Shown piece by piece: positions 25,603 to 32,238 of a stretch of 45,984 bases of DNA. The number at the start of each line of letters is the position of its first letter. Within the stretch, counting starts at the first letter, position 1. Position numbers and translations under genes: made by a program. The notes beneath the pieces are model-generated. The model did not search any database. It saw only the letters and a list, made by a program, of their open reading frames with translations, and was not told the DNA's origin. This DNA comes from Planctomycetota bacterium (lineage in GTDB: Bacteria > Planctomycetota > UBA8742 > UBA2392), in assembly GCA_020848275.1 (NCBI GenBank), contig JADLAK010000040.1, positions 1 to 45,984 on the forward strand, read 5' to 3'.

Positions 25603-26067
25603 ATGGCTCTCAAGATTGGCGACAAAGCCCCGGACTTCGAGCTGCTGGATCAGAACGGCAAAACCGTCAAGCTTAAGGACTTCGCGGGCAAGAAGGTTGT
25701 GCTGTTCTTTTATCCCAAGGCGATGACGCCGGGCTGAACCACAGAATGCATTGCCTTCTCCGGTCTGGCGAAGGCATTCCAGAAGTCAGGTGCGGCGGTA
25801 TTCGGCGTCAGCCCCGACACACCCGACCGCCAGAAAAAGTTCGAGGCCAAGGCAAAGCTGAACATCCCGCTGCTGTCAGACGCCGACCACAAGGTCGCCG
25901 AGGCTTACGGCGCGTGGGGCGAAAAATCGCTTTATGGCCGCAAGTTCATGGGCATCATACGCAGCACCTACCTGATCGACGAAAAGGGCAAACTTACCGC
26001 CGGCTGGGCCAAGGTGAAAGTCGACGGGCACGCAGAGGCCGTGCTTGAAGCGGCGTCGGTGAAGTAG
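25603..26067 (+). CDS. Selenocysteine-containing peroxiredoxin (BCP/PrxQ type), UGA at residue 45
   Basis: A 154-residue thiol peroxidase of the bacterioferritin comigratory protein type, which would reduce hydrogen peroxide and organic peroxides. The reading starts at ATG 25603 after AAGGA and gives [16 protein letters not shown], then [12 protein letters not shown], an in-frame TGA (25735-25737), then [14 protein letters not shown] and an intact PrxQ C-terminal half ([43 protein letters not shown]) to TAG at 26065-26067. The TGA is codon 45, exactly where the peroxidatic Cys stands in E. coli BCP (TPGC). A hairpin with a GGUCU loop starts 15 nt after the TGA and fits a bacterial SECIS element. 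The only Cys is residue 49, four after the Sec. The alternative is a nonsense mutation of TGC or TGT. No selA/B/C/D gene is in the window. Confidence 0.85.
25752..25776 (+). promoter_or_regulatory. Bacterial SECIS-like hairpin
   Basis: TGCCTTC (25752-25758) pairs with GAAGGCA (25770-25776). A T/C mismatch (25759/25769) follows, then CC (25760-25761) pairs with GG (25767-25768), closing the loop GGTCT (25762-25766). The loop begins 24 nt after the TGA. E. coli fdhF SECIS also has a GGUCU loop with a bulged U below the upper stem, and bacterial SECIS rules ask for a G in the first two loop positions within roughly 16-37 nt of the UGA. All of these are met. Confidence 0.8.
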
Positions 26068-26090
26068 CGACCCGCGGGGACAGTCCGCAC

Positions 26091-26114
26091 GCGAGGCTCC
26101 TGACGTCGCCTCGC
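26091..26114. terminator. Hairpin between convergent genes
   Basis: GCGAGGC (26091-26097) pairs with GCCTCGC (26108-26114) around a 10-nt loop. It is flanked by GGGACAGTCC-type words on both sides (about 26077-26086 and 26116-26127). It lies between the stops of the peroxiredoxin and the ABC permease genes and could terminate both. Confidence 0.5.
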
Positions 26115-26127
26115 TGGGACAGTCCCC

Positions 26128-27432
26128 TTACTCCTGCCTCAGTGCATCAATGGGCGCCAGGCGGCTGGCGCGCCAGGCAGGATAAATACTCGCGAAGAAT
26201 CCGATGATGAACGCCAGGCCCAGCGCCTGCAGCGAGCGATTGACGTTGAGCGTCGCGCTCAGGCCCTCGAGGTGGAAATAGTTTCGCGCAAGTTGCACCT
26301 CGCCAAAACCGAACGCGACTCCCACGATGCCGCCCATGACCGCGATCAATAAACCTTCCACGATTGTCAGCCAGATGATGCGCAACCTCGGCCAGCCGAC
26401 AGCCAGCATCAGGCCGATTTCGCGCGTGCGCTCATAGACCGCCAGCGTCATCGTGTTTAACACCCCCAGTGCTCCGGCAAGAGCGGCGATAAGGCTGATG
26501 ATCCAGCCGAACTTCTCGAACATCTCGATTTCCTGGTAGCGCCCCATCACTTTCTCGGAGCGCGTGGCGCGCACCTTGTCGACTTTTTCCGTGATACTCG
26601 CCGCAAGCTGGTCGAGGTCGACGCCGTCGGCGGCGTCGACCAATATCCAGTTGCAGGTCGCCTCGCGGATCAGTTTGCCGTCCTTGTCGCGATCCTCGTT
26701 TTTGTCCTTGAGCAACTGCGCAATCTCGAGGTGGAAAAACACCGCGGTGTCCTGGAACGCGATGCCGGTCTTGCACACGCCACGAACGCGCAGGCCATTG
26801 AGCAGCAGCGCCTGCTGCGCGATGCCAAGTTCCTTCATCAGTTTGGTCTGCGCGTAACGCAGCTTGGCCATCTCGTCCATCTTGTCCCAGTTCGGCGGCA
26901 CGCCAAACAGGTCGGCTATGCCGGGCGAGGTGATCAGGTCCGACAGTTGCAGGTCGTCGCCGACCTTGTAGCGGCGGTTGCCCAGCCGCTGGTTGACGAG
27001 TTCCCAGCAGCGCTGGCCGAACACCACGCCCATAGTGTCCTTGTCGGAGATCTTTTCGCCTTCGACCATCGTCATCGCATCGTTCATGGGGCTGTCTTCG
27101 ACCAGCCCGTAGTACAGGATCGCCGGTTGGCCGGAAAAACCCTTCTGCGTGCGCAAAAACGAAAAGATCGTGGGCGCCGCGCGTTGCACGCCGGCAATCG
27201 CGCGAACTTCGGCGGCGTGGCGCACGGGAAGGTCGCTGTCGAGGTCGTCGCTGGCGGCCTGGCTGACGACGATGTCGCCGCGCTGGGTGCCCAACGCCAT
27301 GGTCATCTGTCCGATCATGTCGTCGCTGATGGTAAACAGCGCGACCATGATGCTGATGCCGATGCCGACGCCAAGCACGGAAAAGACCGTGCGAAACTTG
27401 CGCCGCAGGATGTTTTTGAGCACGAAAAGCAC
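26128..27432 (-). CDS. ABC transporter permease, FtsX/MacB family
   Basis: A 434-residue inner-membrane protein. It has one N-terminal transmembrane helix (about 15-37, TVFSVLGVGIGISIMVAL) after the basic KNILRRKFR start. A large periplasmic MacB_PCD-like domain (about 40-300) and three C-terminal helices (about 308-335, 355-380 and 400-420) follow. YERTREIGLMLAVGW and the terminal YPAWRASRLAPIDALRQE are hallmarks of FtsX-type permeases, which couple an ATPase to lipoprotein or peptide export rather than solute transport. No ATPase or adaptor gene is adjacent, so the partner must be encoded elsewhere. The start is GTG (27430-27432). Confidence 0.9.
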   Translation of the reverse strand: MLFVLKNILRRKFRTVFSVLGVGIGISIMVALFTISDDMIGQMTMALGTQRGDIVVSQAASDDLDSDLPVRHAAEVRAIAGVQRAAPTIFSFLRTQKGFSGQPAILYYGLVEDSPMNDAMTMVEGEKISDKDTMGVVFGQRCWELVNQRLGNRRYKVGDDLQLSDLITSPGIADLFGVPPNWDKMDEMAKLRYAQTKLMKELGIAQQALLLNGLRVRGVCKTGIAFQDTAVFFHLEIAQLLKDKNEDRDKDGKLIREATCNWILVDAADGVDLDQLAASITEKVDKVRATRSEKVMGRYQEIEMFEKFGWIISLIAALAGALGVLNTMTLAVYERTREIGLMLAVGWPRLRIIWLTIVEGLLIAVMGGIVGVAFGFGEVQLARNYFHLEGLSATLNVNRSLQALGLAFIIGFFASIYPAWRASRLAPIDALRQE

Positions 27433-27596
27433 GGGCTGATTGTGGCTTTGCGTGCCGAAGGGGCAAGGAGGCAGCGGAGTCGGGAGGCCGGAGGCGGGAG
27501 TTGATTTCCGATAGACAGGGGGCGCCTCAAAAAAACGAACGATGACTCCGGCCTGCCGCCTCCCGCCTTTGTCTCAACCGCTGTAGATTGCGCGCA

Positions 27597-28733
27597 ATGG
27601 ATGACACATTCTTCGAAGTCTCCGCCGCCGATGGCGCCGCACGCGCAGGCACGTTGCACACCGACCACGGCAGCGCGAATACTCCCGTGTTCATGGCTGT
27701 CGGCACGCAGGGCACCGTCAAGGGCTGCACGCCCGACCAGTTGATGGCGGCGGGCACGCAGGTCGTGCTTGGCAACACCTATCACCTCGAGTTGCGGCCG
27801 GGCAGCGAGACGGTCAATAAACTCGGCGGCCTGCACAGGTTCATGGGCTGGAACGGGCCGATCCTCACCGACAGCGGCGGCTTCCAGGTCTTCAGCCTCG
27901 CCGAGAACAACAAGGTGACGGAGGACGGCTGTGAGTTCGTCAGCCATCTTGACGGGTCAAGGCACATGCTGTCGCCCGAACGCAGCATGAAAATCCAGAA
28001 CAACCTGGGCTCGGACATCGTGATGCAGCTCGACGACGTGCCCGCGCTGCCCGCGCCGCCGGGACGCGAAGAAGACACGATGCGGCGCTCGTTGCGCTGG
28101 GCCGTGCGCTGCAAGGCCGCGCTGCCCGAAATGAGCGCGCAGGGCAAGCGCCAGCGCCTGTTCGGCATCGTGCAGGGCGGCCTGAACCCCGATTTAAGGC
28201 AAGAGTCCGCGCGCGAACTCGCCAAGCTCGGCCTGCCGGGCTACGCCATAGGCGGGCTCTCCGTGGGCGAAACCAAACAGCAGATGGCCGACATCCTAGG
28301 GCTGGTCACGCCGCTTTTGCCCGCCAACAAACCGCGCTACCTGATGGGCGTGGGCTACCCCGAAGATTTAATCGTCGCCGTCGGCAACGGCGTCGACATG
28401 TTCGACTGCGTGCTGCCCACGCGTTCGGCGCGCCACGCGCTCGCGTTCACCAGCCGCGGACGCCTGCGCATGCGCAACGCGCGCCACGCCGCCGACAATT
28501 CGCCGCTCGACCCGCAATGCGCCTGTGCCTGCTGCGCCAATTTTTCGCGCGGCTACCTGCGGCATTTGCTGATGGCCGGCGAAATGCTTGGCATGACGCT
28601 GCTAACGCTGCACAATCTCGCTTTCTATAATCGTTTGACGGCGCTGATGCGCGAAGCGATCAGCACGCGGCGCTTTGCGGCCTTTGCCGCCGAAACACTG
28701 CCGAAGGTTTCCGCCGACGCGGGAGTTGATTGA
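27597..28733 (+). CDS. tgt: Queuine tRNA-ribosyltransferase
   Basis: A 378-residue tRNA-guanine transglycosylase that exchanges G34 of Asp, Asn, His and Tyr tRNAs for preQ1. GNTYHLELRPG, the base-site Asp92 in LTDSGGFQVFSL, and the nucleophile region VDMFDCVLPTRSARH (Asp267 and Asp270) are all present. The zinc site is complete: Cys308, Cys310, Cys313 in CACACC, and His339 in LHNLAFY, 26 residues later as in known enzymes. The ATG at 27597 is preferred over an in-frame TTG nine bases earlier. The stop overlaps the start of the next gene. Other queuosine genes are not in the window. Confidence 0.96.
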   Translation: MDDTFFEVSAADGAARAGTLHTDHGSANTPVFMAVGTQGTVKGCTPDQLMAAGTQVVLGNTYHLELRPGSETVNKLGGLHRFMGWNGPILTDSGGFQVFSLAENNKVTEDGCEFVSHLDGSRHMLSPERSMKIQNNLGSDIVMQLDDVPALPAPPGREEDTMRRSLRWAVRCKAALPEMSAQGKRQRLFGIVQGGLNPDLRQESARELAKLGLPGYAIGGLSVGETKQQMADILGLVTPLLPANKPRYLMGVGYPEDLIVAVGNGVDMFDCVLPTRSARHALAFTSRGRLRMRNARHAADNSPLDPQCACACCANFSRGYLRHLLMAGEMLGMTLLTLHNLAFYNRLTALMREAISTRRFAAFAAETLPKVSADAGVD

Positions 28734-29449
28734 TGGCAAGCCCATTTCCGCCCACCCGCGCCCAGCGCCTGCGGCCATTCCATGTCACGCGCAACATCAT
28801 GATCGTGCTCGGCCTCCTTGCCGGCGCGGGACTTGGCATGTGGCGTTACCGCTTCGAGTTCATGCCCGTCGAGGCGCCCAAAGTTGCAGCGGCCAAAGGC
28901 GGCAGCCCCATCCAGATCAACGCCGCGCTGCCGCCGCGCGCGCGCATGCTCAAGCTCAACCGGCCGCAATCGATCGATTTCCCGTACGGGCGCGAACTGC
29001 TGACAGGCAAGCCGGCGCTGGATGCGCCGCGCGACCCGCTGAATGCACTGCCGATTGACCGCAGCCACGACCGCGCAGTGCCCGAAACGCCCGCGGCTCC
29101 GGTTGGCGAATTGCCCGCGGGCCCTGCCGCCGACGAAGTCAAGGAACGCACGGAAGTCGAGCCGCCGGTCATCGAATACACCGAACTTGCGGCGTTGCCC
29201 AAGGAAGCGAAGGAACTGGCGGAAGCCGCGGCAAAGTTGCTGGAGGAAGCAAGCCGCCTGCAAAGCGCGGCCAAGCCCGGCGACGACGCTTATTTCAAGA
29301 ACCAGAATGATGCGGCGGTGCTGCTCAAGGATGCGCGCGACAAGCTGTACAAGGCGTTGGAAATCGCGCCGGAAGCGCCGGAGCTGCTCGACCTCATGCA
29401 GGAAGTGAAGTTCGCGCTCTTCATCGCCAACAAAACCGGCAAGAAGTAG
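28733..29449 (+). CDS. Single-pass membrane protein coupled to tgt, unknown
   Basis: A 238-residue protein I do not recognise. Its ATG (28733-28735) shares one base with the tgt stop codon TGA (28731-28733), a TGATG overlap that implies translational coupling. A basic N-terminus and one hydrophobic helix (about 21-40, NIMIVLGLLAGAGLGMW) suggest an inner-membrane anchor. A Pro/Ala-rich middle leads to a helical C-terminal half (about 155-235, for example KEAKELAEAAAKLLEEASRL) resembling a short TPR-like or coiled-coil region. No catalytic motif is seen. Coupling to tgt does not by itself imply a role in tRNA modification. Confidence 0.75.
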   Translation: MASPFPPTRAQRLRPFHVTRNIMIVLGLLAGAGLGMWRYRFEFMPVEAPKVAAAKGGSPIQINAALPPRARMLKLNRPQSIDFPYGRELLTGKPALDAPRDPLNALPIDRSHDRAVPETPAAPVGELPAGPAADEVKERTEVEPPVIEYTELAALPKEAKELAEAAAKLLEEASRLQSAAKPGDDAYFKNQNDAAVLLKDARDKLYKALEIAPEAPELLDLMQEVKFALFIANKTGKK

Positions 29450-29472
29450 CAGCTGCGCGTCCATTGCAAACC

Positions 29473-30153
29473 CTAGAAATCGAAGCGCAGGGTGTCCTTG
29501 ACGGGCGCGCCCTCAAGCTTGTGCCGCCACTTCAGCGTCGCAACCAGCGAAACCACGCCCGCCGCAAGCAGCAGCGCGTCTTCCCACGTTCCCCACCACC
29601 AGATCGTCAGCACCGGCGTGAGCGACCACAAAAACGCGGGCATCATTATTGCCAGCTTCGGCGCCGGCCGCGCCGACAGCAGCACCGCCAGCGTCAACAT
29701 CGTGACCGGCCCCGGCATCAGGCCATAAGAAATGCTGGCGGGAAAATCGCGATGGAGAATCCAGCCGATCAGCGGGTAGCCGAAAATACCGCCGAGCGCG
29801 ATGCCCAGCGACAGCCACGTCTGCAGGTCGCGCGTCCAGAAAAAATGCGGCGGGAACGCGCGCGAGGCCGCGCCCGCATAAAACAGGCCGCCCGACAAAA
29901 ACAGGCCGCCGAGAAAATATCCGACGGGATGCAGCTTGCCGACGTAGGTCATAAAGAACAGCACCGCGACAATACCCCACTCGGCGGCGAGCAGCAGCAG
30001 CACCCCGCGCGAGGTGTCCTGGCGCGTGCTGCGGCGCAGCAACAGGAAGATGAAAAGCGTGGGGATGTAGATGAGGACGGGCAGCGGCGTGATCGCCGCG
30101 TTGTACTGGACGGCGGTCTGGATCAACTGTTGAAGTGAAAATGGCGGCTGCAT
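29473..30153 (-). CDS. DUF6064-like multi-pass membrane protein
   Basis: A 226-residue integral membrane protein with about six hydrophobic segments. Features that recall the DUF6064 family are the N-terminal QTAVQYNAAITPLPVLIYIP segment, the glycine-rich YFLGGLFLSGGLFYAG helix and YGLMPGPVTMLTLAVLLSA, corresponding to the family's PxPTxxFTLGLLL region. The function of that family is not known to me. The gene converges on the tgt-coupled gene and diverges from the methyltransferase gene, with only 23 bp between the two starts. The family call is from memory. Confidence 0.65.
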   Translation of the reverse strand: MQPPFSLQQLIQTAVQYNAAITPLPVLIYIPTLFIFLLLRRSTRQDTSRGVLLLLAAEWGIVAVLFFMTYVGKLHPVGYFLGGLFLSGGLFYAGAASRAFPPHFFWTRDLQTWLSLGIALGGIFGYPLIGWILHRDFPASISYGLMPGPVTMLTLAVLLSARPAPKLAIMMPAFLWSLTPVLTIWWWGTWEDALLLAAGVVSLVATLKWRHKLEGAPVKDTLRFDF

Positions 30154-30176
30154 GTCAGGGAGCTATTGTAGCGGCA

Positions 30177-30773
30177 ATGCCGACGAACATTAACAAAGCT
30201 GCGTACTGGGACCAGATTTACCGCGACGAAATGACGCCGGGCTGGGATCTCGGCGCGCCCGCGCCGCCGCTGAAACACGCACTGGATCAAGGTTTGATCG
30301 AACCCGGCCGCGTCGCGGTGCCGGGTTGCGGCTTTGGGCACGATGCGCGGCTTTTGGCCGAGCGCGGGTTCAAGGTGGACGCCTTTGACATCTCCAAGCG
30401 CGCGCTGGCCGGCGCGCGCAAGCGCCACAGGGGCGTCAAGAACCTGAAGTTCACCAAGGCCGACGCGTTCAAGCTGTCGCGGTTTTCGGGCAAGTTCGAT
30501 TACGTCTACGAGTACACCTGCTTTTGCGCCATTGAACCCAGGCGGCGCGAAGAATACGCGCGGGCGGTGCACGCGCTGCTCAAGTCCGGCGGCAGGTTGT
30601 TTGGCTGTTTCTACAACCACGGGCGCGAGGGCGGGCCGCCCTTTGACGTGACGAAGTCCGAGGTCAGGCGCATCTTCGCACCGCTGTTCAAGATCAAGAA
30701 ACTCGCTGTCAGCCGTCACAGCATCGAACGGCGCAAAGGCGCGGAGTTGTGGGCGGAGCTTGCGCGTTTGTAG
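30177..30773 (+). CDS. SAM-dependent methyltransferase, thiopurine methyltransferase-like
   Basis: A 198-residue class I methyltransferase. The N-terminal AAYWDQIYRDEMTPGWDLG pattern is characteristic of the TPMT group, whose bacterial members methylate thiols, tellurite or selenium compounds. The SAM motif is VPGCGFGHDARLLAERGF followed by VDAFDIS, and VYEYTCFCAIEP stands at motif IV. I start it at the ATG at 30177; an upstream GTG would overlap the divergent gene. The stop TAG lies inside the left arm of a perfect 23-bp inverted repeat. The substrate is unknown. A link to selenium chemistry is tempting given the Sec peroxiredoxin 4 kb away, but there is no evidence for it. Confidence 0.88.
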   Translation: MPTNINKAAYWDQIYRDEMTPGWDLGAPAPPLKHALDQGLIEPGRVAVPGCGFGHDARLLAERGFKVDAFDISKRALAGARKRHRGVKNLKFTKADAFKLSRFSGKFDYVYEYTCFCAIEPRRREEYARAVHALLKSGGRLFGCFYNHGREGGPPFDVTKSEVRRIFAPLFKIKKLAVSRHSIERRKGAELWAELARL

Positions 30774-30825
30774 GGACACGCGGCAGCGTGTCCGCAACTG
30801 GAGGACACGCTGCCGCGTGTCCCTA
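30771..30825. repeat. Perfect 23-bp inverted repeat, copy 1 of a dispersed palindrome
   Basis: The 23-nt arm at 30771-30793 (core GGGACACGCGGCAGCGTG) is perfectly inverted at 30803-30825 around a 9-nt loop. It lies between convergent stops and includes the TAG of the methyltransferase gene. Related copies lie at 42645-42694 and 45756-45833. Confidence 0.85.
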
Positions 30826-30828
30826 CGG

Positions 30829-32214
30829 CTACTTTTCGATTTCGGTTTCGGGATCGGTCGGCTTTGATTTTTCGGCGCGGGCCTTCTCGACGCGTTTGCG
30901 CAGGTCCGCCAGGCGTTCGCCCAGTTTGATTTCAAAGCCGTGCTTGCTGGGTTCGTAGAACGGGCCGGCGTCCGCCAATTCGTCGGGCAAAAACCGCTCG
31001 GGGCTGAAGCCGCCCTCGAAATCGTGGGCGTAGTTGTAGTTCTGGCCATATCCCATCGACTTCATCAGTTTTGTCGGCGCATTGCGGATCTTCATCGGCA
31101 CCTGCAGCTCACCAGTCTTCGCAATCGCTTCACGCGCGCGGCCCATCGCGACCGCCGCGGAATTCGATTTCGGCGCCAGCGCCAGGTAGCAAGCAAGTTG
31201 CGTCAGCGTATAGGCCGCCTCGGGCATGCCGACGAACTGGACGATGTTGATGGCCGACGCCGCAAGGTTCATGGCGCCGGGGTCGGCGTTGCCGATGTCT
31301 TCGCTGGCCAAAATCGCCAGGCGGCGCACGATGAAGTTCGCATCTTCGCCCGCGTCGAGCATGCGAAAGACGTAATAAATCGCGGCGTCGGCGTCAGAGC
31401 CGCGCACGCTTTTTATCAGCGCGCTGGCGAGGTCGTAGTGCGAATCGCCCTTCTTGTCGTGCTTGAGCATGCGCCGGCCAAGCACGCGGCCAAGCAGCTC
31501 GGCGGTGATTTCGCGTTTGTCCTCGGGCTCGGCGGCAAGCTCATCGGCTGCGACCTCAAGCGCCGTGAGCAGGCGGCGCCCGTCGCCGTCGGCGTAACGC
31601 ATCAGCGCGTTGAGGCCCTCTTCGCCGATGGTCACGCCCGGCACGCGCAGGCCGGTGTCGCCGCCGGCAAGCGCGCGGGCGACAAGCTGAAACAGCGCCT
31701 TGTGGTCGAGCGGCTTGAGGACATGCACCTGGCAACGCGACAGCAGCGCCGCATTTACTTCGAAACTGGGGTTCTCGGTGGTCGCGCCGATCAGGACGAT
31801 TAACCCGTCTTCACTGCCCTGCAGCAGCGCGTCCTGCTGGGCCTTGTTGAAGCGGTGGATTTCGTCGATGAAACAAACGGTGCTTTTGCCCTCGGCGCCC
31901 AGCCGCACACGCGCTGCTTCAAGCAGCTCGCGCAGTTCCTTGACGCCCGACTGCGTGGCGGACAGCGTCTCAAAGGCCATGCCGCTGCGCTTGGCCAGCA
32001 GGCGCGCCAGCGTGGTTTTGCCCGAGCCGGGCGGGCCCCACAGGATAATGTTATGCAGCGGCCCGCCGCCCAGCGCCTTGGCCAGCGCGCCACTGTCGCC
32101 GACAAGGTCGTCCTGGCCCACGAAAAGCGAGGGATCGTCGGGCCGCATGCGCTCCGGCAGCGGCGCGCGTTCGGCGCTGAGTTGTTTGGCCTTTGCCTGA
32201 AAAAGGTCCGCCAT
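30829..32214 (-). CDS. rarA: Replication-associated recombination protein A (MgsA/RarA AAA+ ATPase)
   Basis: A 461-residue clamp-loader-like ATPase that acts at stalled replication forks. Walker A GPPGSGKTT is at 60-68 and Walker B CFIDEIHRFN at 114-123. ATTENPSFEVNAALLSRCQV carries sensor 1 and the arginine-finger segment. The C-terminal half has the family-specific HYDLASALIKSVRGSDADAA, FIVRRLAILASEDIGNADP and YNYAHDFEGGF motifs. Length is normal. The ATG is 25 bp downstream of the kinase gene stop, so it is probably the last gene of a three-gene operon with the kinase and the AsmA-like protein. Confidence 0.96.
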   Translation of the reverse strand: MADLFQAKAKQLSAERAPLPERMRPDDPSLFVGQDDLVGDSGALAKALGGGPLHNIILWGPPGSGKTTLARLLAKRSGMAFETLSATQSGVKELRELLEAARVRLGAEGKSTVCFIDEIHRFNKAQQDALLQGSEDGLIVLIGATTENPSFEVNAALLSRCQVHVLKPLDHKALFQLVARALAGGDTGLRVPGVTIGEEGLNALMRYADGDGRRLLTALEVAADELAAEPEDKREITAELLGRVLGRRMLKHDKKGDSHYDLASALIKSVRGSDADAAIYYVFRMLDAGEDANFIVRRLAILASEDIGNADPGAMNLAASAINIVQFVGMPEAAYTLTQLACYLALAPKSNSAAVAMGRAREAIAKTGELQVPMKIRNAPTKLMKSMGYGQNYNYAHDFEGGFSPERFLPDELADAGPFYEPSKHGFEIKLGERLADLRKRVEKARAEKSKPTDPETEIEK

Positions 32215-32238
32215 GGCTGGCGCCCGGAAGGGTTGGAG

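Noticed and set aside
25471..25737. A separate 88-codon truncated peroxiredoxin ending at TGA
   Set aside because: Its first 44 codons lie upstream of the ribosome site at AAGGA, and its end is the internal Sec codon; the full reading at 25603-26067 explains both halves.
25746..26048. A 100-codon Arg-rich frame overlapping the second half of the peroxiredoxin
   Set aside because: Out-of-frame shadow; the in-frame reading after the TGA gives PrxQ motifs.
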